Source of the DNA: Acholoe squamosa
Lineage: Eukaryota; Annelida; Polychaeta; Phyllodocida; Polynoidae
Assembly (NCBI GenBank): GCA_949317995.1
Contig: OX439041.1
Span: 9,064,001 to 9,128,000 of the forward strand
Direction: 5' to 3'
DNA length: 64,000 nucleotides
Each line of letters opens with the position of its first letter. Within the stretch, counting starts at the first letter, position 1. Made by a program: the position numbers and the translations under genes. Below, one piece after another: positions 33,805 to 45,236 of this stretch. The notes under the pieces were generated by a model. The model made no database searches and was not told the DNA's origin. It saw only the letters and a program-made list of their open reading frames with translations.

Positions 33805-35463
33805 TGATGAGGGTAGCTCTGGAGAGAGTATCCGCTACCAGGTTGTCCTTGCCCGGTAGATACACACCCACCAGATGGCAGTTGAACATCACTGTCAACC
33901 AAAATATTGAGCGGAGGAGATGCATTGAAGCTGAATTTCTGCTCTTACCAGTGTTTATAGCCGCCTCCACTTGCGTATTGTCTGTGACGCATTCTACCCG
34001 GTGGTCCACCCACATGTGGCCCCATCTAGTGAGGGCCTCCAGAATAGGGTACAGTTCTCTGACATTAATATTACAGGGTACATCATGGACCGGTTTGGGG
34101 ACACAGTGGTTGTGGCGGTCTCCCTTCATCTCGAAGTCCTCCTGCCACCTACCGCACAACCAATCCATGCCAGAGTAAGCACCGAAACCAGTACCAGATG
34201 CATCCGTGCACACCATAGAAGTATTAAGTGGAGGCTGGATTATTTTCGCTGTGCCGTTGAACCAAGCAGCGAAGTCTCCCCACCAGGCTAGATCTAGGTG
34301 AAAGGACTTGGACAATGTGATGTACCTTTTCCTGGGGGTGAAACAACTTAACATTGCGATAACGCGATGAGAGAACCAAAGTTGCGCAATGTGCCAGAAC
34401 TCCGCATAATTTTTGAAGTTGCTTTTTCGTCGTCCTGCGACGACCACTGAAAAAATCCAACTCCATCTGAAGTTTGCGCAATTTGTCTGCGGGTAGTCTC
34501 AGTTGCATATTTACTGAATCAATTTCCACTCCCAGATAAGTCTGAATCCAACTGGGGGAGCGCACTTTAGTGTAGGAAATGTAGAAACCTAAGGAGTGCA
34601 GTGTTTTGTGGAGGAAGAGCTGAGCTTCCTGACAGGCTTCAAAGCTATCCGCCATAACCAACATGTCGTCTAAGTAATTGACACAGAAAATACCGTGTGC
34701 CATGAGGTACCGCGCTACCGAGTCTGTAATACTGTGTACCCGCGTTGCACGTACGGTGCAACGCGGGTACCGAAAGACAAGAAGTTGTCATGAATAAACC
34801 TAGACTCCCAAGACAGGCCCTGCCTAGCTCTGTCGCACTCCCGGACCATGATTGAGCAGTAAGCTGCCGTGACGTCAGTCCCTGCCATATACGAGCCGGG
34901 TTTTACATGGTCCGATACAGTATCTACAGATTTGTAACTAAACGACAGATGGTTTGACTCATGTGGCAGTTGATTGAGCACGAGTCTGGACGGCTAGCAT
35001 CGGTTTTTGGCCTGGTGCCTCCTGATGGTTTTTTAACTGCGCCCAAGGCGTGAATGCACTGAGGCTGGACACTCACTCCCGTTAGCTTACCCGAGGCTAA
35101 CTCCTCTGAGATGATGTCACTGATATCCTGGTAGGCTGTAACTGTGGCTGAGTCATAGTTTTTACACCAGTAACCTTCTATATGCACACCTGGGTCCGTC
35201 AGTTTAAACCTGTGGCTGATACCATCTAGAAGGAAGTGGGCGTTAGGGTCCCAATTGCCTTTGCCGTATACTTGACTGTGGCCCCCTGAAAGCATGTTCC
35301 TCCAGCCTGCTAAGTTCATTTGAGATCTGACCCCACATAGAAAATGAGTTGAATTAACGTCCCATAAAGGAGCATAGTCTTTGTACATATAAAGAAATTC
35401 ATTTAAATCATCACAACAACAAATGTCATCAAAGGTTAATGGAAAGAGACCACTAAGTTTCAT
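33692..35463 (-). pseudogene. Reverse transcriptase/RNase H of the Ngaro-like element
   Basis: 35463-34924 holds an N-terminal part and the first RT motif (ALGAVKKPSGGTRPKTDASRP). 34981-34715 continues with MAGTDVTAAYCSIMV and FLSFGTR, then runs into a palindrome that destroys the frame. 34703-34224 has VNYLDDMLVMADS (intact catalytic YLDD) and YLGVEID. 34447-33692 gives a DIRS-type RNase H with VCTDASGTGFGAYS, NINVRELYPILEAL, CVTDNTQVEAAINTG and KDNLVADTLSR. The recombinase frame overlaps its end, as is usual in this group. Confidence 0.85.
34736..34770. repeat. Perfect palindrome inside the RT gene of the Ngaro-like element
   Basis: Arms 34736-34750 and 34756-34770 (15 bp, GTACCCGCGTTGCAC and its inverse) surround GTACG. 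RT reading frame is lost exactly here, between the FLSFGTR motif and the segment leading to YLDD. Confidence 0.9.
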
Positions 35464-35508
35464 ATCATAAGTGCTATTACAGCTGAACTCCGGGACAGTC
35501 TTAATTTG

Positions 35509-37346
35509 TCATGCCTGACTTTGGTTACCACCCTGATTGGCTGACTGGTAGTTGCGGTCTAGACTACAATTTTTTCCCTTGTGGGAACCCCTGCAGTGTT
35601 TGCAAATGTGTTTGCGGGGGCATTCGTCATTAGAACAGGCAGTGAAATTCCAAATAATACATACATCCCTATATTCCCATTTCTTTTCTTCGTACCAGGC
35701 CCCCCTACCGTGGTTGGGTCTACGGTTACCCTGATTTGCTGTAGGAAATGGTTTTGGGTCATAAACACAGGACATATGTTCTGCACTGAGACAGGCTTGG
35801 GTGGATATTTCGTCCCCTGGGACGAAGAATGGGATTTTTTGTTCGAGGACCCTGGTAACTACCTTGTAATCATATTTGGCTAACTGTTTGGCTGAGAAAG
35901 AGCCTCCCTGCGCCTTCAGTTTCACAAATCTCATGTGTTCGAGATAAGCTGATGCTGGAAGTTCAGGCAAATTCTTTTGGTTAAGGACCTCGTAGACCCC
36001 CTGCATGCCATACAATAATTCCGTAACAGACATCTCTTCATACTTTTTATCTAATTCAATATGAAAATCTGGACGCAGCCAGTTTGTAGAGTGTTTACAT
36101 TCACTAGCCTCCGAAAACAAATTCATATTTTTGAGAAATGGGTCATCAATACCTGAAACACCCTCCTGATTTGAGAAAAAACTGTTCAGGTTTCCGTCGA
36201 TAAGACCTAGTGATGATGCTGTCAGGCCTGCTGATGTCAAGCGTGATTGAAGGTATGGGGATTTCACTTCCGCAGAAAAAAGGGGGGCCGGATTGCCCCG
36301 GTGATGCTGATTGGTAGCACCGATATTGCCTGCGGGACGGGTCTGATACTGAAGCTGTAATTGTTGCAGCTGTTGTTGCATAGCCTGAAGTTGCTGCTGC
36401 TGAGCTGTGTTAACATGATGCAAGGGATCTGCCCCCTGCAGGGGGCTGGACTGACTGCTGTTGTTGGGATAGTAAATGGGTTTCTACAGGGGGGGGGGAG
36501 TTAGGTAACAGTCCACCCCAAGCCCTGTATGACTGTTGTTGCTGTTGAACCCACCTCAAGTAAGCAGAGTAAGAAGTGACCAAAATGGTCGTATGCGCCG
36601 ACTGGGTTGTACCGGGTACCCCGTGGCCACTGCTCGGTACCGCGTGGGTTCCAGAACTAAAAATTGTTGCCCAATTTTTGTGAACTAACACTGTTCATAC
36701 CTGTTATGAGCTGCTGGGGGCCTGTAGGGGCCTGTGAGAGGCCAATATCTCCTGATCTTGTCCATACATTGGCTGTATCATTGTCAACAGGAAGGCCCGG
36801 TCGGCCATCTTGGATGTTGTGGTTTCCTGGTGCATTCGGGTCCCCACCTCAGTCCTTTACCGAAAGTTTTCCGGATTGATCCCCAGTTACCAGTGGATAT
36901 TTGTGTGGTATTGCACTGGGATCAGAGTAATCAAAGGCTGCCATAAGGCCACTCCATGCTTTCTCACCTTGGGCAATATCCTTCAGGGTATGTGTATTTT
37001 GAGCGCGAATAGATGCCAACTCCAGCTCTAACTCCCTTTGCCTGCCTGACCGTTGTATCTGCTTCTCCTTGGCCTTTTCTGCTTCAATTTGTGCCTGCAA
37101 ATCATTCAGCTTCGCGTCAAAGGCATCCTCCGTGGCCACGGCATCCTGCCCGGGAATCCCGGCATCCTGCACGGCCACTGGGTGGCCATGACTGGGTGAC
37201 TCCACTGTAGCCGGTGGTCCTCCATGGCTCTTTTGGTCCAATAACTGGTTCTGTGGGTCCCATTTGGGGTTAGGATGTTTACAACCTGGACACAGTCTTG
37301 AATTCCCATGGTATTGTGCCTGACAGGAGTCACAAGTCACTCCCAT
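35509..37346 (-). pseudogene. Gag-like ORF1 of the Ngaro-like element: zinc ribbon, coiled coil, Q-rich part, Cys/His cluster
   Basis: The ATG at 37346 starts MGVTCDSCQAQYHG, a CxxC...CxxC zinc ribbon (CDSC, CPGC). A helical charged segment follows (AKLNDLQAQIEAEKAKEKQ), then after a shift near 36850-36690 a Gln-rich part. The 36423-35509 frame has more Gln repeats, a folded region (YEEMSVTELLYGMQGVYEVL), and a terminal Cys/His cluster (VCIIWNFTACSNDEC, then KHICKHCRGSHKGKNC) typical of DIRS-group gag proteins. Two frameshifts separate three frames. In the family this protein forms the particle or RNP. Confidence 0.8.
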
Positions 37347-37421
37347 GGTGAAAAAACAAACAGACAGAGGTGAACTGAACTGGAATGTCTGTGCCTGCCT
37401 GTGCAGGTTAGTGGAGTGACT

Positions 37422-37561
37422 GGACTGAACTGTCTGGGCCTGCCTGTGCAGGTGAGTGGAGTGCAGGTGACAGGTGAGTGACAGGTAGGGCACTGGGTCA
37501 CACAGGTGGGAGGCCCCCCTAGGTACCAATACCCTGAACAGGGTATGACAGCTGTTCGATA

Positions 37562-37565
<4 letters not shown>
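37422..37565 (-). repeat. A1 terminal repeat of the Ngaro-like element
   Basis: Matches 32869-33011 in the same orientation, ending at GTTCGATACCAT. An (AT)n microsatellite (to about 37611) starts at the very boundary. Confidence 0.9.

Positions 37566-37611
<46 letters not shown>
37563..37611. repeat. (AT)n microsatellite
   Basis: About 24 uninterrupted AT units directly flanking the Ngaro-like element. Confidence 0.95.
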
Positions 37612-37613
<2 letters not shown>

Positions 37614-37865
37614 TTCTACACAGGGGGGACTGGGGACTGTTATAAACTCTTTCATACCATGATTCTGTTACTTTCAGTGCTGATTGAACAATTTTCCTCA
37701 TGCATTATCAGAGCACATAGGCACTGTTTTAGCATTTTGGATTCTTTGTGGATTTTTCAATATAAATGTTCAAGGTCAGGTTGCACTCAGTAATTTTTTG
37801 GGAATTGGCTTGCAGATATATCAAGTCTCGCCATGTTTCCCATATTAAAATCATTCAGATCTTTT

Positions 37866-37929
37866 GGAGATGCGAACCCTGGCCATGCTGGTGGAAGGAT
37901 AGAATCATAGCCACTACACCACCAAGCCG
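37866..37929 (-). pseudogene. tRNA-Gly(UCC)-like relic or SINE head
   Basis: The minus strand reads GGCTTGGTGGTGTAGTGGC (A-box-like), then a CCTTCCAC anticodon-loop-like segment, then GGTTCGCATCTCC (B-box-like). Layout and spacing follow tRNA-Gly with anticodon TCC, but stems are imperfect and the acceptor end is not complementary. A functional tRNA is unlikely; a tRNA-derived SINE is possible. Confidence 0.5.
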
Positions 37930-39104
37930 TTAGAAGAACCCAATGTCAATGATGGTTTTGACTCACCTGACAGCGGTACCTCCATATTTTGACTAAAAAA
38001 AATTGTTATATTAACAACGGGGTACTTTCACTTTGAAAGTCTGACCAGTCAATGTAGTATCGCGGTTAAGGCCTCGTTCATTGTCTCTAGTGGCTAAAAC
38101 TGACGAGTGCATCAATAATGCTTACATATGCTCTTTATACCATGGTTTCAACCTCTATATTAAGTATTTACCTTGTAAATCAATGAAGTTTGATGCGAGT
38201 CTAGGCGGACAAGGAGGAAGGCATTCTGCCATATTGGATTTCTTGTTTGTCAATAAGCTGTGCAGTCCACCAACAATAACATTTAATTTCCACCATGTAT
38301 AAAGAATATGCTACCTCCTCTGTTTCACACAACATAGATTAGGCCTTCTCATTACTGTTCAAATGTTTCAATGAATTGTTTTAAGGCTATATTCCCTTAA
38401 AATGGGGAGAATATGATGCGCTTAGTGTCCACTTTCTGAGAAGAAAGGTAGTACAACCTCTATACACCAGATGGGGGGACTGCACTGTCTGCTATGGTAA
38501 AGGATACGAGTCAGCATGCTGTCATGGTATGTTTTGGTTTAGATTCAACTACTATTTATTCTAGCCGTGGTTAATCAAACCATTTTTATGATTAAACTTG
38601 AATGCTAAAATATGCAAATCAGCTATAACCACGGTATGATCACGAGGTAGTAGATACAGTATATGATGGACGGTCAAAGAACTAAGTGTGTAGAGGGAAG
38701 AGCCAGGAGAGCCAGTGTGAGTAGAATCGCTGGAACCTTTGGTTAAATATTGTCTCGGTCACGTGGTATCTAAATTCCACTTGACTGGTCAGTGTTGAGC
38801 ACATATTATGTGCGGAATATCTTTTGCATTTACATCAACATAAAGCAGGGAAGAGTCCCTTTAGCAACAGAGTAAATTGATACTGATAATGCACTGTCCT
38901 TAATTGCTTCTAAACTCCAGTATTTAAACAGCAATATACTACTCAACCTGGAACTACAGACCAAACAGGATACCTTCTACTCAATGTTATTTTAGCAGCA
39001 AACCCGTAAAATTGAATCCTTCATAAATTTACAAAACTGATAAAGACACCCTACTGGACTCGCTTAACTTTTCTTTTGTCACATCAAGTTTATAGGTATG
39101 TAAA

Positions 39105-39360
39105 TTGAACCAAGAAAGTGTGTGTTAGAGGCTTTACTGAGAGGCCTCCCCACCGGTTCTTTTTACTGATTATCTATGTTGGTTGTTGTTCTTCCACCTA
39201 TATAAAGATCCAGAAACGTGTGTGTTAGAGGGGACTATTGAGAAGCCTCCCCAGCTATTCTCATGACTGATTTCTCTATGTTAATGGATGTTGTACTGCC
39301 TACATAGACCCAGAAAAAGTGTGTGTTAGAAGGCTCCCTACTTCTGACTACTCTATTGCC
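39105..39360 (+). repeat. Three degenerate ~100-bp tandem repeats
   Basis: The core GTGTGTGTTAGAG... recurs at about 39116, 39216 and 39317, each followed by a CTCCC stretch and CTGATT...CTATGTT-like sequence. Confidence 0.7.
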
Positions 39361-39966
39361 TATAGACATATGGATGCCTGATTGTCTGTATATGGGCCCC
39401 AAGTATACTAGTTGTAGCCTAGTTTTGACTGAAGTATACAGTTGATCTATTATCAGTGTCATTTTCAGAAATAAAGGTTTTAATATTAAAGTCTCTGTCA
39501 GTCAATCTTGCCTAGTTCTGGAGATCTTACCTGGTTTCCTCTATGAGAATAACCTCTATACTGGCCAACATTTTCTGCTTTTGAATCCCATCACCTGTGT
39601 AAGTGTTCACTATAGGTTATGTGCTACAGAGAAAAGTGAAATGATGGAAGGTAAGCTCCTTCAAAATTTAATTCCCATGAGACAATAGAACTGGGCCTCG
39701 GTAATCTGTCAGACACACTTCATAATGTCCACAAGGGAGCCGTGATTCTAAGCACACTGGGAGAATCAAAACAAACTTGACACCACTGTACCCATATCAG
39801 TAGGACTAGGGGGGAAACACCTACTATATTTATAGTAGAACAGAGGTGTTTTTTATTCCCCTTTGACAGCATCAACATCAACTCTACAGGGTATACACTG
39901 CTACAGGCAGAACCCACTTGTATAGCCATGTCAAAACAACTAGATTTGAGTCCTTATCAAACCTAC

Positions 39967-40299
39967 CATAGATAGTAAGCTGTACACCCTCTATATATCT
40001 ACTGAAGGCATCTCTGTTTGTGCAGATATATAATGTGCTATCAGAGACTTGAGTGTTAACAATGTCTAATGAGAAGGTGGAGTTGTCCAGCAAAATGTTT
40101 GGTTGTGATGTAGGATGACCTTCATAGATGACACCGTTATGGCGATATTGGAGGTACAAAACATCTCTGTTAGCCCGCTGCCATGTACTGGTGTAAGGTT
40201 CGCTATGGCCGGTGTAATTGACAGATTGGTTGGTGAGTTCCCGCACCTTATCACATGGTAGTGTGACAGATTCACCCTCCTCAGCCTCCACTTCAACAC
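39967..40299 (-). CDS. Isolated V-set immunoglobulin domain exon
   Basis: The acceptor TTTTTCTACTCCAG precedes GTGTTGAAG and the donor is CTATG/GTAGGT, giving a 333-nt exon with phase-1 borders on both sides, typical of Ig-domain exons. Sequence: EEGESVTLPC (first Cys), a Trp in STWQRANRDVLYLQY (second strand region), a strand-rich middle (STFSLDIVNTQ), then VSDSTLYIC (second Cys in a D-x-x-x-Y-x-C-like motif) and VQLTIYG (G strand). One domain of about 111 residues. Likely part of a membrane receptor or secreted Ig protein (inference); flanking exons not found. The LTR of element C begins only 120 bp upstream, so the retrotransposon sits in the preceding intron. Confidence 0.7.
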
Positions 40300-40419
40300 C
40301 TGGAGTAGAAAAACACAGTATATATGGTAATGAACAGCATGTTTCGGCAGACAGCGCTATTAGTTCTGTACCCATACTGGTGCTTTTAATCGAACATCAC
40401 TGACTGAAAAGCTTTGTAT

Positions 40420-41655
40420 TGTAATGATTTTGGTCTTACGGACCTGGGGGTTTGGGTCTTACTATTCGGGAAAGAAAGAGTAAGACAGTGATTCAAGTGT
40501 ATGCCAACGGATAGTCTTTATTAAATACACACTCACGGCTACCCGATAGTTGGTAATAGGGCAGCTAACAGATATTAAGAGATGGTCCTACATGATTGGA
40601 GGCCAGGAGGGCCTCTGGCGTAGCGGCTGAGCCCTGGGCTTTATATAAGAACCCAGGTGTTCATCGTCAGATGTCCCCACAGACCCGGATCGGTGCTGCC
40701 ACCTATCCGGAACCTGAGGAACGTCCGACGACTCGACTCACCCGCCATGTCAGACGGTACCCAACACTATGGTTATATACAACACGTACCTCTACACCAC
40801 TCCCCCAGACATTTAGGAAGGAGTTATAGCTATTGTATTATTATAGGGATAACATTACTATATGTCTAAACCCTAATAATAGAGGTACAACCATAGATAT
40901 AACATTAACATCATGTATAGTATGATTTGAATGTCAATTTCATATATTTGATAGTGTATATAGCTACAGAATAACAAACCGGATGTTGTAATACAATGCA
41001 AATTTGTCGAATGAATAACAGTTATGTGTAACGGAACTGTTAATTAACATTTTATACCATATATTAACAATCTATGTTTACGGTATAATTATTAGGATAA
41101 GTATCATAATTCGCATATGCGTGATAATAACAGTTGTATGTAACGGAACTGTTAATATTGAATAAATCACATGATAACATCCTCATGGGTTTGTAATTAT
41201 TAATATCACAAATGATTATCTAGTCTTGAGAAAGACTTTTAAAGTAACCACACTATCTAATGACATTTTATATGTTACGACCAATGAATCTGTTAAGGGT
41301 TTTGTGAGTTTTAGGAATAGGACCGTTATGAACTATACACTTGAAAAGAAAAAAAATTACAGTGGAATAATGTATATGACACTATATGTGATACCACCAT
41401 GTACCAAATAACCATTATAGCACCAGATGAATATATTTATACAAGAATATGCCTCGCAGGACAATAATCTGAATAATCTGGTGAATATACACTATGAAGT
41501 TTACCAGATCTTATTAAATAATATGAACAGTAACCAGAGATCCGTATTAATATATATACCCGTATCAAAATATACAGTAATTTATCATCACAGTGTAACT
41601 ATGCACATACAAATAATATTTAGAAAAATAGTTATATGATATTATATACATGACA
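40420..41655 (-). repeat. 3' LTR of element C
   Basis: On the minus strand it starts TGTCATG (41655) and ends CATTACA (40420), 1236 bp. A TATA box (TTATATAAAG) at about 40640-40650 and an AATAAAG signal near 40517 lie in the order expected for U3, R and U5. Aligns with the two pieces of A's LTR. Confidence 0.85.
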
Positions 41656-42340
41656 AATAATAAATGCTGCTGGAGTCTTGCGCCGCAGTCTGCCGGATGC
41701 CAGAAGGTAGGTAGGGTGGTCAGCTAACCACGGGATGGACGTGTTAAAGTCTTTTTATAATCCAGGGTAATAAATGTAGACATGGTAGATGAATTTGGGG
41801 CAGCTACCCACAATCCTCTAGAAGTGCTATTGTTCATAGGTATATCTGAATGGTGTAGAATAATAGTAGAATAATAGTCCGGTAGTCAACAAGTAGAAAC
41901 GTAATCCTTTTTGGTATGGTTGACATAAATGTGAGTCCAAAATAGGTTGATCCGGAAGAAATAGTATGTAGTAGTATGTAGTTTAATCCATTCGGAAGTA
42001 GAGGTAGTATAGAATCGTATAGTCCATCCTTATATAGTGGTCAGCAACAGGTAACAGCAAGAGTCAGGAACCAGCATCCGGATACATATGACAGCAGCAA
42101 ATCTACTATCGGATTTTTTATAAGTATAGTTCCTAATCCGAATAGGCTATTCAGGATATAATAAAGAGTTATATGTCCTGAATCATACAATTAGCTGGTT
42201 TTAAAAGGAACCCGGAAGACATAGAGTACAGGTGTTCATATTCTAATAAAAGACATTCGCAGATGTGTAGTGTTCCGCAAAGACTAAATCTGGTTATTAT
42301 GGGAAAAGGAAGGAATATAGAAGAATAACCTGTAGCATGC
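41656..42340 (-). other. 3' non-coding region of element C
   Basis: Shares ordered blocks with the 3' region of A, including TTCTAGAGGATTGTGGGTAG. No ORF. Confidence 0.6.
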
Positions 42341-45236
42341 TTAGGTGGATTTCTTAGCATGCTTCTTCCTAAGAAGATCTAGAGCCGATTCGGGAGTGCC
42401 GTCCCACTCGTCGATATCGACTCCGAATACCCTCATAAACTTAGTGTTTAAGTTGGTATTCCGGGTAATCTCCTCCTTAACACGTTTCTCCAGAACGTGT
42501 ACGTCCATAGCTGCCTGTTCTTTGGCAGCTAAGGCTTCATCCTCCCGGGCTTTGACATCGTCCCGGATGACGGTCTCGAGACGCTGTCTTTCGGCGTCCG
42601 CCACCTCCTTCATACACAACAGGGTATCATTAAGGAGACCCTGATGGAAGTTAGTCACTCTGTCGCGGACACATTTCTCCCAGTGGGTGTAGATGGCCTT
42701 CTGGACATCCGCTTCCCCCTGGCGAGACTTCTCAAACCAAATTTCTGCGTTACCGGTTTTAATGGTAATCGCATCCTTTGGTTTCTCAGGTGGTGCAACA
42801 ACCTTGGGGGTGTCGACACTGCCTGAGGGCCACTTCCGGATGTAGGGCTTCCGGATACTCCTGCTGTTGGTAGACAGTAGGTGGGAGGTGCTGGATTCTG
42901 CTTCAGCCCCATCTGCATGTACAGTTGTACCTGCTCTGGGTGAAGTTGGCTGGTAGGGCAGGCTGCAGCAGCTGCGGATCCGGCGGCAGCAGGTGCTGAA
43001 GTCTTCTTGGGGACAAGTCGACCTCCCTTTCCAACGACCAGGGTCTGGCTCTCAGGTCCAGGTCCCTGGGTCATAGACGGAAAGTTACGGGTGTTAACTT
43101 TCCCCGGCTTCGATACAGCAGCTGCGTATCCTGCAGATTCAGGTCTCTTAAAGACAGGAGTACCCTGAACCTGCTCATGTGGGTGACGTGCCAAGGGAGA
43201 CCTGGAGCGATCTTCTACCCTGGCTTTAGTTGCTGTGGTGGTCTGACCATTGCCGTTACCACCACGGGTCTGGTCCCTTCTGCTCCTCTCATGAGCTCTC
43301 TTTCCCTCCTTTCCGGATTCCTCGGACTTCTGCCAGAGGGACTCGTGCATGTCCAGTTTTCCTTTGCCGGGAGTCAGGACAATCTTGACGCGGAGTTTCG
43401 AATTCTTGGTCTTCGGAACTTCGCAGAGGACTTGGTCCCCTGGTCGGATCTTCGACCAAGCATCTTCTCTCAGGCTATCGAACTCCTTCATGAGTTCCTG
43501 ATGAAGCTCCATGATGCGTTTACGAGCTCCATCTAATCCTTCCACGTGGCACTTTTTCTGGTGTCTAGCCAGATCGCTACGTCTGTTATATTGCACCTTC
43601 ATAGTACATTTCTTCCCCTTCTTACCATAACTCGGATCACAAATGTAAACCGGGTGATGGTGGAAGTGGGCCTCTACAAGATGCTTCTGGAACCGGGCTG
43701 AAGTGCTCCAGGTCCGGACCGAGACATCACTGGCATCCTGGCAGATGGAGAAGGGACAGGACTTTTGATCGTCACCGTACCACTTCTCAAGTGCCCAACG
43801 CAGCTAGCGCCTCTGGGTATAAGTGTAGTACCCTTCGGTGTGGTTTAGCATAAGCCACATCTTCCGATAGGCTTTGCTCGGATTGGGGTCTTCATCCGAG
43901 AGACGCATCCAATCCTCATCATCCGACTCGTTGTTCTTGTTTACAGAGTCCGGGCAGGCGTACAGGGTAGAGCCGTCCTTCTTTACTCCGTAAGCACAGT
44001 CGGAGAAGCACGTTGGGATCCGGGTTTTAAATCCGGATTTGGCGTTAGCCCAACGTTCTGCCTCGGTTTGAGTTGATGGGGTGGCCTTCTCATCATACTC
44101 CACCGAGGACTCGTGCACTGATTCCTCGTCCGAGGAAACAACCTCCATGGCAGTACTACCAGTGGCTGAGGTGCTGGCTTGCGGGTCGGCTCTAACAGAA
44201 TCGGGAAGATTCTTGAGCTTCCGAGCAGCGTACCTCCTGTTCTTACTGACCTTCCAGTCTTCATCCGGGTCCTTGGTTCCGGACACACTGGAGGTCGAGG
44301 CTTCTACCGGACTCGGATCGGTAGTACTGCCGGTGGCTGTTGCAGAACCGGCTGTGCTTCTGGTGGCAAGCTTCAGGTTGGGGATAGGAGGTGCGGGTAC
44401 ATCCGCTTCCCTCTTAGCCTCTTCCAGGGCTTCCTGCTCCGCAGTCATACGACAGACGAGGATCGTCCGAAGGGCTGCGCTCCTGTCCATACCCGTTAGC
44501 GACTTGTTTTGTACGTCGACCAACTCTGCTTCAGTTACGTAATAACCATCGTCCCACTGTTCAAAATTGGCAGCGGCTTCACGGTACTCCTTCATGGTCC
44601 GGTACTGGGGCCGGGTGGCACAAGGACGCGGGTTCCGAGACGCAGCCTACCCAATCAATGTTGGTCTGTTTGACATTCCACAGAGACCTGTCCGGCTTCG
44701 GATACGCTCCGAGCAGGAAGGCTCTGTTTGCCTCATACACTACTTGGCGAAAGGCAGTGTCCACCATGAGTCCTCGTTGGAACCACGGCCAGTCTCGGAG
44801 CCATTCGGGTGGCGTCCTGTCCAGCTGTTCGGGAGCCATGACGCCCTCGATAGCCATTCTCACTTTCGGGTCCAACCTAACAGGTGTACCGTCTGCGTAG
44901 GTTACCTGTACCTGTAGCTCCGGATGAACGTACAGGTACCGACCGCCGTACTCTGCTGGAAACGGGTCAGCCACTGCTGGCTTCCACTGATCCTTCGGGC
45001 CGTCGACTTGTGCAGTCTCGGATCCAGTTGCTGCTGCTTCAGGATTCGCAGCGTCTCCAGATCCCTCGGTCGGAAGTGGTGACAACATCTTCTCGGGCTC
45101 ATTCTCCTTGAACGAGCGATCCGTGGGTTCCTCCACTTCCATCAGCTCGCTCTCCGCCTGTGTTACAGGTGACAAAGCTTCTGGAAAAGCTTCTGCGGAC
45201 GGAGTCAGCTTATCCGGGTCGCCGGATAGCTTGTTG
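42341..45236 (-). pseudogene. Element C third ORF: best-preserved zinc-finger / coiled-coil protein
   Basis: N-terminus fused to integrase near 45236. The acidic part (45175 down) leads to the shared domain GGRYLYVHPELQ, LDPKVRMAIEGVM and EWLRDWPWFQR. A frameshift lies near 44600. Then come NFEQWDDGYYVTEAEL, a Ser/Thr/Asp-rich linker, KSGFKTRIPTCFSDCAYGVK, DEDWMRLSDEDPNPSK, and a TAG at 43804-43806. The finger pair is at about 43545-43765: CPFSIC-x19-HLVEAH and YIC-x10-C-x14-HQKKCH. Next are KRIMELHQELMKEFD, a basic S/R/Q-rich part (RSRSPLARHPHEQ), a Pro/Ala-rich part and, after a shift near 42657, a charged coiled coil of about 100 residues (EVADAERQRLETVIRDD...). Probable nucleic-acid-binding, self-associating protein (inference). 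Confidence 0.85.

Larger units (their letters stand above)
32774..37565 (-). mobile_element. Ngaro/PAT-like tyrosine-recombinase retrotransposon
   Basis: Read on the minus strand: repeat A1 (37565-37422), gag-like ORF, RT/RNase H, tyrosine recombinase, then repeats B1 (33073-33012), A2 (33011-32869) and B2 (32835-32774). A1 matches A2 and B1 matches B2 in direct orientation. This is the split-direct-repeat arrangement known for Ngaro and PAT elements, unlike the inverted repeats of DIRS1. No target duplication is expected and none is seen. The copy has frameshifts in every ORF and is dead. Confidence 0.9.
37612..39966. other. Non-coding interval between the Ngaro-like element and the Ig exon
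   Basis: 2.3 kb without a supported coding exon. It contains a tRNA-Gly-like relic (37866-37929) and three ~100-bp tandem repeats (39105-39360). The remaining exons of the Ig gene should lie here or further left, but none could be identified. Confidence 0.5.

Noticed and set aside
37519..37793. ORFs rich in Ile-Tyr around 37.5-37.8 kb
   Set aside because: They are translations of the (AT)n microsatellite.
37866..37929. Functional tRNA-Gly gene
   Set aside because: Acceptor and other stems do not pair well. It is better seen as a relic or SINE head.
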